NCBI RefSeq assembly: GCF_028765165.1
Contig: NZ_JARADB010000010.1
Span: forward strand, 1 to 64,000
Source of the DNA: Paenibacillus sp. MAHUQ-63
Lineage (GTDB): Bacteria > Bacillota > Bacilli > Paenibacillales > NBRC-103111
Length of the DNA stretch: 64,000 bases
Direction of reading: 5' to 3'
Shown here in pieces: positions 33,591 to 42,213 of this stretch. The position numbers and the translations under genes are program-made. How positions within the stretch are numbered: the stretch's first letter is position 1; every line of letters begins with the position of its first letter. The notes beneath the pieces are model-generated. The model was not told where the DNA came from. It did not search any database and saw only the letters and a program-made list of their open reading frames with translations.

Positions 33591-35567
33591 ATGGATAATC
33601 AAAAGCTAATCGAGGAGATTAACAAACTTCATTATCATGGGTTTTTGGAGATTGCAGTATCACCTGATGACAAAGATATCTTGGTTGTCTTCGGGAGTTC
33701 GGATGTTCCGGAACCTAAATATGCTTTCGACGAATATAACAGATCTATTTGGAAGTATTCTTTGGAAAGCAAGGATTTTATTCAAATGACATTACCGGAG
33801 GAAGATTCGTCAAAAGTGACTTGGTCTCCTCATGGTCAGAAATTCGCATATACTTCTTTAAACTTCGGGCAAAAAGAACTCTGTTTAATGGACAGGGATG
33901 GGTCCGGCAAACAAATACTAACTCAATCAAAATTCAGTGGCAGGGATCCCTTTAACGGAACAACATTAATCTGGTCTCCAAACTCTCAATATCTAGCTTA
34001 TGTAGTAATGCCTTTTGGCAGTAAATATGGATTAGTAAAAAAATTCAAAGAATATTATCAGAATCCCAGTGAGATTTATATGTATATGGGCAGTGATGAT
34101 CTTAATAAAAAAATTCGTAGTGAATTATCAGTCTTTGAATCTGAATTACATATCATAGATGTTAACACGCTTGAGAACAAGAAAGTTTTTTCAATAAAAG
34201 AGAAGATGATAAAAATTGAGCATTGGTCACCTGAAGGGAATCAATTAATCTTTTCAATTGGGGACGAGCTTAAAAGCTTAGATTTGGACAATAGTCAATG
34301 TACATGCTTATATAAAGGCCGCATCGAGTTGATCCAATTTACTGGCAATGAGATCATAATGGCAAAACGAATAGCAAATGGAATTCAAGTGGGGAATATT
34401 GCGAATGGTGAATTTCAAATTGAAAGCGCTATAAATTTTCCTAGTTACAATATTATTCTTCATACATGGTCCAATGATGGAGCGTATTTATTTTTCAGTG
34501 CTCAGGAAGGTGTTACAAATGCATTGTATAGGATGGCAAGAACAGATTCTAAAATAAAACAAATTACGCCTATGAATCATATAGTTTGGTCTCCTATGCA
34601 TCGTGCTGGAGTAAAGAGCTTTCATCATTCCAGTAATCTTGCTTTCCCACTGGGCAATCCAAGCTCCGCTGCAGAATTAGTTATTGCTGACCTCAATGGA
34701 AACTTGATTACGACTAGTGAAATTAATCAAAATAATCTTTTTTCTGATTTAAAAGTTGAGATTATACATTACCGTAGTGGTGATGAAGTAATCGAGGGAA
34801 TCTTAGTTTTCCCGCCAAACATTAATTCAGAAATCAAAAGTTGCCCTATATTAGTATATTTACATGGTGGACCAGCAAATGGTACTGTTACCGCGAATTT
34901 GAATGATCTCATTTCAGCGCGAGGTCTAAGCGCCGCATACTACCTTGCATTGCATGGATATGTTATTTTCCTTCCTAATTTTAGAGGGAGCGGTGGCTAT
35001 GGCGATAGGTTTAAGGAGGAAGCGAGTGGTCTAAACCTCATGCATGCTCCATATGAAGATGTTATTGCAGGTATCGAATATCTTATTAATCAAGGAATTG
35101 CGGATCCTGATAAATTAGGAATATATGGATCAAGTTTTGGGGCTATGTTGGCAACATGGATTGTTTCTAAAACTTCAATGTTTAAAGGTGCAGCAGCGGC
35201 CGTCGGTGTCTATGATCTTCTTTACGATGATTGATATGCCAATAAGGGGCTATTTACTGATAAATGGGTACAAACAGATATTTATAAATTGAATTCACCG
35301 ATTGAACAAGTAAATGAGATTGCTACACCAATTTTATTTTTTGAAACAAGAGCTGAGCGATCGTATTACGGGAGTTTGGCCACTCCATTTATGAATGGAA
35401 TTAGATCCAAGAACATTGAATCTCATTTAGTTTACTATCCAGATGCTTTTCATAATGGTGGATGGAATGATTTGTATAAAAAAGATTATATGACAAGACT
35501 AAGACGCTGGTTTGATTACTGTATCCATGGTGTTGAATTACCTCAAAGTTTTTATGAAAATAACTAA
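33591..35567 (+). pseudogene. S9-type prolyl oligopeptidase-like protein with in-frame TGA
   Basis: Residues 1-370 form a WD40/beta-propeller-like region (TWSPHGQKFAYTS, LIWSPNSQYLAYV, EHWSPEGNQLIFS). The alpha/beta-hydrolase domain follows with LHGGP and the nucleophile elbow YGSSFGA (Ser515). A TGA at 35232-35234 interrupts the frame after LLYDD. The same frame then continues through NKGLFTDKWVQTDIYKLNSP to DAFHNGGWNDLY, which supplies the catalytic His, and stops at 35567. TGA replacing a TGG is the likely lesion. AT-rich compared with the flanks. It is bounded by separators on both sides. The start is supported by GGAGGACAACTAG. Confidence 0.8.
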
Positions 35568-35648
35568 GCAAAATAATAAGTAGCGTATTGATGAAGTAAT
35601 AAAAAAGGTATGATTTGAAAATTGATAATAATTTATTGTTCTTCAACT

Positions 35649-35729
35649 CTAATGGAGAATGTTGGTTGAATTGAAATACCGCGGCAGCCGGTCATGACGA
35701 CGGGTGCCTTTTCTACGCTAACGGGCAGG
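35649..35729. repeat. Separator B: 81-bp attC-like palindrome
   Basis: Left box CTAATGGAGAATGTTGG (35649-35665), then TTGAATTG. The centre is a hairpin formed by GGCAGCCGGTC and GACGGGTGCC, followed by TTTT. The right box is GCTAACGGGCAGG (35717-35729). Compare the 84-bp and 83-bp units at 47348 and 53722: the ends are shared and the hairpins unrelated. Confidence 0.7.
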
Positions 35730-35787
35730 ATACTTTCAACGCTTTTGTATTTACAAACACAACGTTTCACTGGTAATATTAAACAAA

Positions 35788-36070
35788 TGCGATGATGTGA
35801 AGAGTAAACAAGGCGTACTTTTACAGAGAGCTCCGATAGCTGAAAAGGAGTAAAGGATACCTTGTTGAACCAAGTCACTGAGTATCACATCGGAACCTGA
35901 ATTGGCTCAGGGGGTGGTGTGACAGGAGCTCCTGTTACAGAGCTAGAGTATAAGCATGTAGTATCATACCGTACTCGATAAGGCTAATCTGATGATGGAT
36001 TAGTAAACTGGGGTGGCACCACGACGAATCTCGTCCCCAAGACATTGTTCTTGGAGGTGGGATTCTTTTT
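35788..36070 (+). promoter_or_regulatory. T-box riboswitch leader
   Basis: Stem I base GATGTG (35794-35799) pairs with CACATC (35886-35891). Inside it, AGTA and GAA flank the helix AACAAGG/CCTTGTT, the loop-E arrangement of T-box specifier loops. AGAGAGCTCCGATAGCTG is the usual distal stem I. The T-box itself is GGGGTGGCACCACGA (36010-36024), able to form the antiterminator with TCGTCCCC. The competing terminator is GAATCTCGTCCCCAAG (36026-36041) / CTTGGAGGTGGGATTC (36050-36065) with five T. The specifier triplet after GAA (35867-35869) could be CCA (Pro) or CAA (Gln) and is not resolved. The leader would read uncharged tRNA. Confidence 0.87.
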
Positions 36071-36147
36071 GTTTTCTCTGAACAGTTAATAAAACATTAT
36101 TTCTTCAAGCAGAATGAAATTTATCTTGGAGAGGAGAAGTATATGCG

Positions 36148-36606
36148 ATGATGAAAGCTTATTGGAGATATTCCTTATATATCATGAATCACAAAATCAA
36201 CGTTTTGATTGAATGTTGGAAGGAAGGCTTGTACATTCAGGGAGTTATTCATGATTTTTCGAAATTTTCACCAGCTGAGTTCTTTCCCTATGCAAAGAAA
36301 TTTTATTCGGGAAGACCTTTAGACTTGGATGAGGAACTGAATTGGAAATATGCTTGGCTTCGTCACCAACGTAAGAATAAGCACCATTGGGAGTATTGGG
36401 TTATTAACCCCAACACAAAAGAGGCGTTGCCCATGCCAAAGAAGTATGTAATTGAAATGGTATGTGACTGGCGTTCCTTTTCAAGGAAATGGGGGAAAAA
36501 AGTAAAAGAGTCTACTCTAAACCTTACAGATAGCATTATAGTTCATCCGGAAACGAAAAGAGAGCTTGAGCTTATGACATCTCCTCAACAGCCGATAATC
36601 CGTTGA
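36148..36606 (+). CDS. DUF5662-like protein under T-box control
   Basis: The protein has 152 residues, is soluble and rich in Trp, Lys and His. The block NHKINVLIECWKEGLYIQGV followed by IHDFSKFSPAEFFPYAKKF resembles DUF5662 proteins, in which the HD-S-K segment may form a metal site. RHQRKNKHHWEYWV adds further His. Biochemical role unknown. It starts at ATGATG behind GGAGAGGAG, 78 bp after the T-box terminator. No tRNA synthetase or amino-acid gene is present, so the T-box target is atypical. The left box of the next separator begins at the base after its stop codon. Confidence 0.7.
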   Translation: MMKAYWRYSLYIMNHKINVLIECWKEGLYIQGVIHDFSKFSPAEFFPYAKKFYSGRPLDLDEELNWKYAWLRHQRKNKHHWEYWVINPNTKEALPMPKKYVIEMVCDWRSFSRKWGKKVKESTLNLTDSIIVHPETKRELELMTSPQQPIIR

Positions 36607-36995
36607 GCTAACGGAGAACGTTAGTTCAACAAGTCTTATGATTTGTAATTCTATTTAATTTATCAGAAGTACTTCAAAACTAATTTGTTATTCAAACAAT
36701 TCACCTTAAAATCCATTTCAAAACTTTATTTGTCATTTTATTCTTCTTGGAAAAGCCAGCAAACCCTTGTGGTTGCTGGCTTTCTCTAGTTCAAAACCAA
36801 TTTGTCATCCAACAGCTGTCTAGCTTGGCTGCAGGTGGCTTGATGTTGGAGGACAAATTGGTTTTGAAATGACAAACAAAGTTTGAAATAAAAAAGCGTT
36901 CACTCATCAACTCTGGGTGAACGCTTTTTTGCTGAGTTAAAGCATATGATTAACAACAATTTAGTTGCAGTGGGGGATTAACGTTAACGGGCAGG
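36607..36995. repeat. Separator C: 389-bp element with both boundary boxes
   Basis: The left box CTAACGGAGAACGTTAG (36608-36624) is itself a palindrome, CTAACG-GAGAA-CGTTAG. A 212-bp segment follows that is nearly identical to 47960-48168, including the hairpin AAGCCAGCAA / TTGCTGGCTT. Next is a long inverted repeat built on CAAAACCAATTTGTC (36791-36806) and GACAAATTGGTTTTG (36852-36866), then a GCGTTCAC/GTGAACGC terminator (36895-36930). The right box is GTTAACGGGCAGG (36983-36995). No gene is in it. Confidence 0.75.
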
Positions 36996-37159
36996 TTAAC
37001 GCAATTAATATACAGATGAACCATTGTTGAAATTACAAATAAAGTAACTGGAAATTACTGACGAATCCTTTATAGTAGTAGTTGAATGATCTTTTCAAAT
37101 TTCATCATAAGGGCTATTGTATCCTTAATAATCTTTTGGGAGATACTCTAATGAAATCC

Positions 37160-37546
37160 CAATTATTCAACGGATCAACCCGTAGGAAGAGCATATACAA
37201 AAATTAGGATGAGGGCCGGGACTCCGAAGGGGTTCCGGTTTAATCTGTGGCAATAACCTCCCTGTTTTATGGGGCAGCCCATGAAATGAAGGGTAAGGCT
37301 ATCCTGCTTTCGCATGGAGAATACGGTTATAGAATTTATTGAACCTACTGAAGACCCCGCTAAATGGAAGGAATTCCATGAAAGGTCCGGGGGTTCATCA
37401 CATCGCATTTAAGGCGAAGAATAGAATGCTTGAAACAGCTGCTGAGAGAATTCGGCTTCCCGCTTATTCAAAATGTCGATAAATATGCTTATGTGGAGAG
37501 CACAGACGATTTAGGCGTCATTCTCGAGCTTCTTGATATCGATTAA
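37160..37546 (+). pseudogene. VOC (glyoxalase/epimerase-like) family remnant
   Basis: Three frames in turn encode parts of one glyoxalase-fold protein. ENTVIEFIEPTEDPAKWKEF comes from 37317. KGPGVHHIAFKAKN, with the typical metal-binding HHIAF, comes from 37381. LLREFGFPLIQNVDKYAYVE and DDLGVILELLDID end at TAA 37544-37546. Two frameshifts separate them, and the N-terminal half is only vaguely recognisable (KLGMRAGTPKGF). It resembles methylmalonyl-CoA epimerase-type or PhnB-type proteins. It lies just after the right box of separator C. Confidence 0.65.
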
Positions 37547-37549
37547 AAA

Positions 37550-37612
37550 ATCAACGGACAAAAAGAAGGCTGTTAATCATGATGATTAGCAGCCTTCTTT
37601 TTGTCCGTTGAT
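37550..37612. terminator. 63-bp near-perfect palindrome after the VOC remnant
   Basis: ATCAACGGACAAAAAGAAGG (from 37550) continues to 37580 and is matched by the complementary 37581-37612 with one mismatch. The stem is about 31 bp with almost no loop. The AAAAAGAAGGCTG/CAGCCTTCTTTTT core is a bidirectional terminator; the further 9 bp on each side make it unusually long. Confidence 0.7.
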
Positions 37613-37802
37613 CCTAAAAAAGTATCAGAGGCTAATGACGAACTCAGACTTTCCGTATGGCTCCGTTCTCAAGTTATAAGCCGAGAGGATCGCAAGAATC
37701 TAGCGGTGGATGCTTGTCAGCACTCATTCAAGCATCGGACACCGACCGCTTAGAAAATGATGTTCGTAAATCATAAATTATTGAAAAAACATCATGGAAG
37801 CG

Positions 37803-37831
37803 TTGACAGGAAATTTCGAACTTGTTATGAT
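37803..37831 (+). promoter_or_regulatory. Promoter of the LacI-type gene
   Basis: TTGACA (37803-37808), 17 bp, TATGAT (37826-37831), 52 bp before the start codon. The 190 bp upstream (37613-37802) hold nothing else that I recognise. Confidence 0.7.
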
Positions 37832-37882
37832 GATGAGGTAGCGGAGATGATACAATTTAAGAAGTTAGGCAGAGGATGAAAG

Positions 37883-38917
37883 ATGGATCACAACAGACGG
37901 CTAACGGTGAAAGAATTAGCTAAAGAAATCGGTGTTTCGGTTGCTACGCTAGATCGAGTTCTGAACAACCGAGGAAATGTCAAACCCAAAACATATCAAC
38001 AGGTTATGGACAAAATCAAAGAGCTGAACTACACGCCTAACAAATCAGCTAGTTTTTTGTCTCGCAAGACCGAGTATGCAATGGCCATAGTTTTCCCGGA
38101 ACTTCCTGAATATTTTTGGAAGCAGGTAGAAAAAGGTGTGCAAATTGCCATAGATGAATTTCGTGACTATGGTTTAAACGTACATATTGTTCGTTCCGAG
38201 AAATACGATTTGGACCAGCAAAAGAAAACGCTGCAACAGCTGATCGATTCGAAAAAATTTGATGCAATTGCTTTATCTCCGAATGATCCTCAAGAAATGG
38301 CGGATATTATTGATTACGGCGTGGATCAGGGCATTGCGATTTGCACGTTTAACAGTGATTCCCCATTAAGCAAACGACTGTTCTATGTCGGTTGCGATTA
38401 TCGGATTGCCGGACGTCTTGCTGCGGATATGCTGTGCAAATTTATTGGCGAAAAAACGAAGGTAGGACTCATTATGTCCTATACGAACTTCCAAATGCAG
38501 CAAAAAATAACGGGCTTTCGTGAGGTTGTCGCTGAATATGATCATATCGAGCTTCATGGTCCATTAAAAGTGCGGCAGGATGATTACGACTCGCTAGACT
38601 CATTTATTGATTATTTTCATCAGGTTGATGGTATTTATGTATCCAGTGCTAGGCTGCACGTGGTAGCGAAGCATCTGGAGGCCGCGAATTTATCAAAGCC
38701 TATCGTACTGGTTGGGCATGATATGACAGAGGAAATTTATCACTACATGCAAAAAGGCGTTGTTACGGCAACCATTTGCCAAGATCCTGTAAATCAGGGC
38801 TATCTGACGATAAAGTCGATGTTTGATCACTTGGTTACTGGAGAGAAAGTAAATGTGAAAGAAAACATAACGAAGCTGGAATTAGCAACGAAAGAGAATG
38901 GCCGTTATTATATTTAA
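37883..38917 (+). CDS. LacI family transcriptional regulator
   Basis: The protein has 344 residues. The N-terminal LacI headpiece is LTVKELAKEIGVSVATLDRV followed by LNNRGNVKPKTYQQV and the hinge LNYTPNKSA. The C-terminal domain is a periplasmic-binding-type sugar sensor (AMAIVFPELPEYFWKQVEKG, VGCDYRIAGRLAADML). It is upstream of and in line with a sugar importer, a dehydrogenase and an alpha-xylosidase, so it is the probable local regulator. The operator candidate is the palindrome at 38955-38978. AGAGGATGAAAG precedes the ATG. Confidence 0.93.
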   Translation: MDHNRRLTVKELAKEIGVSVATLDRVLNNRGNVKPKTYQQVMDKIKELNYTPNKSASFLSRKTEYAMAIVFPELPEYFWKQVEKGVQIAIDEFRDYGLNVHIVRSEKYDLDQQKKTLQQLIDSKKFDAIALSPNDPQEMADIIDYGVDQGIAICTFNSDSPLSKRLFYVGCDYRIAGRLAADMLCKFIGEKTKVGLIMSYTNFQMQQKITGFREVVAEYDHIELHGPLKVRQDDYDSLDSFIDYFHQVDGIYVSSARLHVVAKHLEAANLSKPIVLVGHDMTEEIYHYMQKGVVTATICQDPVNQGYLTIKSMFDHLVTGEKVNVKENITKLELATKENGRYYI

Positions 38918-38954
38918 TTCGTTTAAAAGAAAATAACGACTTTTTCTTTAACCA

Positions 38955-38978
38955 AAAATGATGTACGTACATCATTTT
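38955..38978. promoter_or_regulatory. 24-bp perfect palindrome, putative LacI-type operator
   Basis: AAAATGATGTAC (38955-38966) is followed immediately by its exact complement GTACATCATTTT (38967-38978). It lies 38 bp after the regulator stop and 122 bp before the binding-protein start. The odd length and CG centre suit a LacI-family dimer. It lacks a T-run of terminator type. Confidence 0.65.
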
Positions 38979-39099
38979 GTGAGTTAAGTTTTGGTATCTA
39001 TTGCAAAGTGGTATGTAGCTGCTTGAACCGTTTACGTATTTTAGTAAAAAGCATGCAGTTATCCAATAATAATTACTTCATTTCAAGGGGGAAATAAGA

Positions 39100-40374
39100 A
39101 TGTCTAGAAATGTAAAGGTTGCCATTCTTGCAATGTCTGCGTTGGTTGTCCTGACGACAGCGTGCGCACCAGAAACATCAACCGGAGAGACGACAACATC
39201 TTCTGGAACCACAGCTTCGAATGCAGCGGGTTCAGGTGACAAAGTTACTATTCAATGGTGGGATTCAATGACAAGTGAAGCTACACAAGGAGCTCTAAAG
39301 AAAACGATTGCAGATTATGAGGCTGCTCATCCGAATGTCAAAATTGAGCGGACATTTATTTCCTTCGCGGATATTAAAAATAAGCTGCTGCTAGGAGCTG
39401 CGGGAAATCAGGTTCCTGATATTGTTTGGATTGATAACCCGGATCATCAAGCTTTTGCCGCTGCTGGTATTCTTGCGGATATCACGAAGGAAGTAGGAGA
39501 GTGGGGGCAAGCAGATAAGTATTTCTCGGGTCCATGGTCCTCTACAATGTATAAAGGTAAAAACTATGGTGTTCCTGTTGGAAGTAACGATTTAGCGCTC
39601 TACTACAACGTAGATATGTTAAAAGCGGCAGGCGTAAATCCGCCGAAAACCTGGGATGAACTTAAGGAAGCCGCTAAAAAGCTAACGAAGCCTAATGTGT
39701 ATGGTTTTGCGATGACGGCTGTTAAAACGGAAGAAGGCACATTCCAGTTCCTTCCTCTTATGTATCAATCGGGATCTGACATTCCGACTTTTGACAGCGC
39801 GGGTACAATTGAAGCAGCACAATTAATGAAGGATATGATTTCTGGCGGTTATATGTCCAAAGAAGTCATTAATCAGAAGCAATCCGATACGGTTGTACAA
39901 TTCTCTACCGGAAAAGTCGCCATGATGATTAATGGGCCTTGGCAAATACCATTGCTCAGAAAAGAAGGTAAGGTGAACTGGGATGTTGTGGAACTTCCAA
40001 TTAACAAACAAGGCGGAACTATTCTTGGCGGCGAAAACTGGGCGATCACGGCTGCTTCGAAGCATAAAGATATCTCCTTTGACATTATTAAGTTTGCTAA
40101 TGAACCAGATCGTCTGAAGGAGTTTACCAAAGCAGCAGGTCGTCTGCCAAGTCGTGAAGACTACTTGATGGATCCATTCTGGCAGGATGATAAGCAAATG
40201 AAGGTTTTCGCAGATGCCATGAAAGTAGCCAAGGCTAGAGCTTATGGTCCGAGCTATCCGAAGATTTCCGAAGCGATTCAAAATATGATGCAAGAAGTCA
40301 TTACAGGTGCCAAAACGCCGGAAGCGGCAGTTAAAGATGCAGGTGTGAAAATAAATCCGCTACTGCAAAAGTAA
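39100..40374 (+). CDS. Sugar ABC importer, substrate-binding lipoprotein
   Basis: The protein has 424 residues. The signal ends in LTTACA (lipobox, Cys near residue 22), followed by a Ser/Thr-rich linker and a family-1 solute-binding domain (VTIQWWDSMTSEATQGALKK, VPDIVWIDNPDHQAFAAAG, INGPWQIPLLRKEG). It follows the LacI-type gene, and the operon ends in an alpha-xylosidase. A xyloglucan- or isoprimeverose-type oligosaccharide is therefore the plausible ligand (inference). AAGGGGGAAATAAG precedes the ATG. Confidence 0.9.
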   Translation: MSRNVKVAILAMSALVVLTTACAPETSTGETTTSSGTTASNAAGSGDKVTIQWWDSMTSEATQGALKKTIADYEAAHPNVKIERTFISFADIKNKLLLGAAGNQVPDIVWIDNPDHQAFAAAGILADITKEVGEWGQADKYFSGPWSSTMYKGKNYGVPVGSNDLALYYNVDMLKAAGVNPPKTWDELKEAAKKLTKPNVYGFAMTAVKTEEGTFQFLPLMYQSGSDIPTFDSAGTIEAAQLMKDMISGGYMSKEVINQKQSDTVVQFSTGKVAMMINGPWQIPLLRKEGKVNWDVVELPINKQGGTILGGENWAITAASKHKDISFDIIKFANEPDRLKEFTKAAGRLPSREDYLMDPFWQDDKQMKVFADAMKVAKARAYGPSYPKISEAIQNMMQEVITGAKTPEAAVKDAGVKINPLLQK

Positions 40375-40387
40375 TCACAACATAATA

Positions 40388-40427
40388 GTGGGAATGCAGT
40401 ATGTACCGCATTCCCCTTTACTTTTTA
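40388..40427 (+). terminator. Intra-operon hairpin between binding protein and permease
   Basis: GGGAATGC (40390-40397) pairs with GCATTCCC (40408-40415), followed by CTTTACTTTTT. It shows the same placement as the hairpin at 29660 in the other sugar importer operon. Confidence 0.7.
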
Positions 40428-40442
40428 GAAATAGGGGGAGAT

Positions 40443-41348
40443 ATGATGTCCCAATCAACTAGAGGCGCAAAATGGTTTTCTTCATGGAACAGCTATTTAT
40501 TTGTTGTGCCCGCACTCGCATTTATGGCTGTATTTGTTGTTTATCCAATCCTCTACAATATTACACTCAGCTTTCAAGACGTGAATGTCTATAACTTGAA
40601 GGGAGAGCACCACTTTGTTGGATTGGCCAATTACATCAAGTCGCTTCAAGATCCGGTATTCTATATTTCCTTGAAGAACTCCGTAGTATTCACAGTACTA
40701 AGCATTTTTTTCCAATTTGCAATCGGTTTTGGATTGGCTTTGTTTTTCAATATGAAATTTCCGGGACGTAATTTGTTTCGTTCCTTGATGCTGCTTGCCT
40801 GGATGCTGCCTGTTGTGATTACTGGAACTGTTTTTCAATGGATGTTTTCCGGCGATTATGGCGTAATCAATTATTTCTTACAGTCGTTAGGTCTTATTAA
40901 CAGTCCTGTCAACTGGCTCAGCGAGGCTAGCACAGCGCTGCTTGGTACCATTGTAGCGAATATATGGACGGGCATTCCTTTCAACATGATTATTCTATTG
41001 TCAGGTTTGCAGACTTTGCCTACGCACTTATACGAAGCTGCGAAATTGGATGGGGCGAATCGATTTTTGCAGTTTAGGCATATTACGCTGCCACTTTTGC
41101 GTCCAACTATTCTTGTCTTATTTATGCTAGGCATTATTTATACGTTTAAAGTATTTGATCTTGTATTCATCATGACCGCTGGAGGACCGGTGACGGCCTC
41201 GACCGTGCTGCCTATCTATGCTTATCAGCTATCCTTTACAGCGTTTGAGTTCAGTCAAGGCGCATCTGTCTCGATGATCATGTTCTTGATTTTAATCGGG
41301 ATTGCTATCGTCTACTTGAGAATGTCGAACAAAGAGGAGGTACATTAA
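40443..41348 (+). CDS. Sugar ABC importer, permease 1 (MalF-type)
   Basis: The product has about 301 residues and six membrane segments. The EAA loop is THLYEAAKLDGANRFLQFRH and the later turn is AGGPVTASTVLP. The ATG at 40443 (or 40446) behind AGGGGGAGAT is chosen. The reading starting at 40401 would initiate inside the terminator hairpin. The stop overlaps the next start (TAATG), so the two permeases are translationally coupled. Confidence 0.92.
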   Translation: MMSQSTRGAKWFSSWNSYLFVVPALAFMAVFVVYPILYNITLSFQDVNVYNLKGEHHFVGLANYIKSLQDPVFYISLKNSVVFTVLSIFFQFAIGFGLALFFNMKFPGRNLFRSLMLLAWMLPVVITGTVFQWMFSGDYGVINYFLQSLGLINSPVNWLSEASTALLGTIVANIWTGIPFNMIILLSGLQTLPTHLYEAAKLDGANRFLQFRHITLPLLRPTILVLFMLGIIYTFKVFDLVFIMTAGGPVTASTVLPIYAYQLSFTAFEFSQGASVSMIMFLILIGIAIVYLRMSNKEEVH

Positions 41349-42181
41349 TGGCTGAATCAAGATGGAGATCGTCTGGTGCTACGCTTATTGCCGTACTAAT
41401 TATGATTGTGTTCTTATTCCCTGTGTACTGGATGGCCAAGACTTCCGTTACTCCCATAACGGAGCTTTACCACAATCCGCCTCATATCGTTCCTGTGAAG
41501 GCTACTTTGGATTCTTATATTAATAATTTCATTCGCAATAAGGATATGATCGGCTATATCGGCAACAGTGTCATTATCGCAGTCGGCACTATGCTGCTTT
41601 CTCTCTTGCTGGCTGTACCGGCAGCATACGCGCTTGCGCGGCTTTCTATTAAAGGGAAGGCTGTCATCATGATTTTGTTGTTATCCATTCAAATGCTTCC
41701 AGGAATTATGATGGCAATGCCCTTATTTATGATGTTTTCCAAAGTGAACCTGACGGATAATTTCGTTGGTCTCATCTTTGCGGATTTAATTCACGCGCTG
41801 CCGTTTGCAATCATAACGCTGCGCCCTTTCTTCTTAAGTCTGCCTGGTGGACTGGAAGAAGCGGCGATGATTGACGGCTGTAACAAGTTCACGTCATTTA
41901 CCAGAATTATTTTGCCGCTGGTGACGCCTGGTTTATTAACGGTTGCTGTTTTTTGCTTCTTGTTTGGATGGGGGGATTTTATTTTTGCCCTGACACTAAC
42001 GACAGGCAATTCCGTACGTCCGTTAACGTTGGGCTTGTACCGATTTATCGGCCAGTACGGCACGGAATGGAATAACCTGATGGCTGTTGCTACCTTAGCT
42101 GCTCTTCCAATTATCGTCATCTTCATCTCCATGCAAAAATATGTCGTGGGTGGCATGACGGCAGGTTCTATGAAGGACTAG
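41348..42181 (+). CDS. Sugar ABC importer, permease 2 (MalG-type)
   Basis: The protein has 277 residues and six membrane segments. The EAA loop is GGLEEAAMIDGCNKFTSFTR and the C-terminus is KYVVGGMTAGSMKD, both standard for carbohydrate permeases. The start overlaps the permease 1 stop, with AGAGGAGG upstream. The operon has no ATPase gene and must use a shared one. Confidence 0.92.
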   Translation: MAESRWRSSGATLIAVLIMIVFLFPVYWMAKTSVTPITELYHNPPHIVPVKATLDSYINNFIRNKDMIGYIGNSVIIAVGTMLLSLLLAVPAAYALARLSIKGKAVIMILLLSIQMLPGIMMAMPLFMMFSKVNLTDNFVGLIFADLIHALPFAIITLRPFFLSLPGGLEEAAMIDGCNKFTSFTRIILPLVTPGLLTVAVFCFLFGWGDFIFALTLTTGNSVRPLTLGLYRFIGQYGTEWNNLMAVATLAALPIIVIFISMQKYVVGGMTAGSMKD

Positions 42182-42213
42182 CGTACTGTTTACTATTAAG
42201 GGGGAAATACCCG

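Noticed and set aside
35232..35234. TGA read as selenocysteine
   Set aside because: No SECIS-like hairpin follows, the S9 family has no selenoprotein members known to me, and the position fits Trp.
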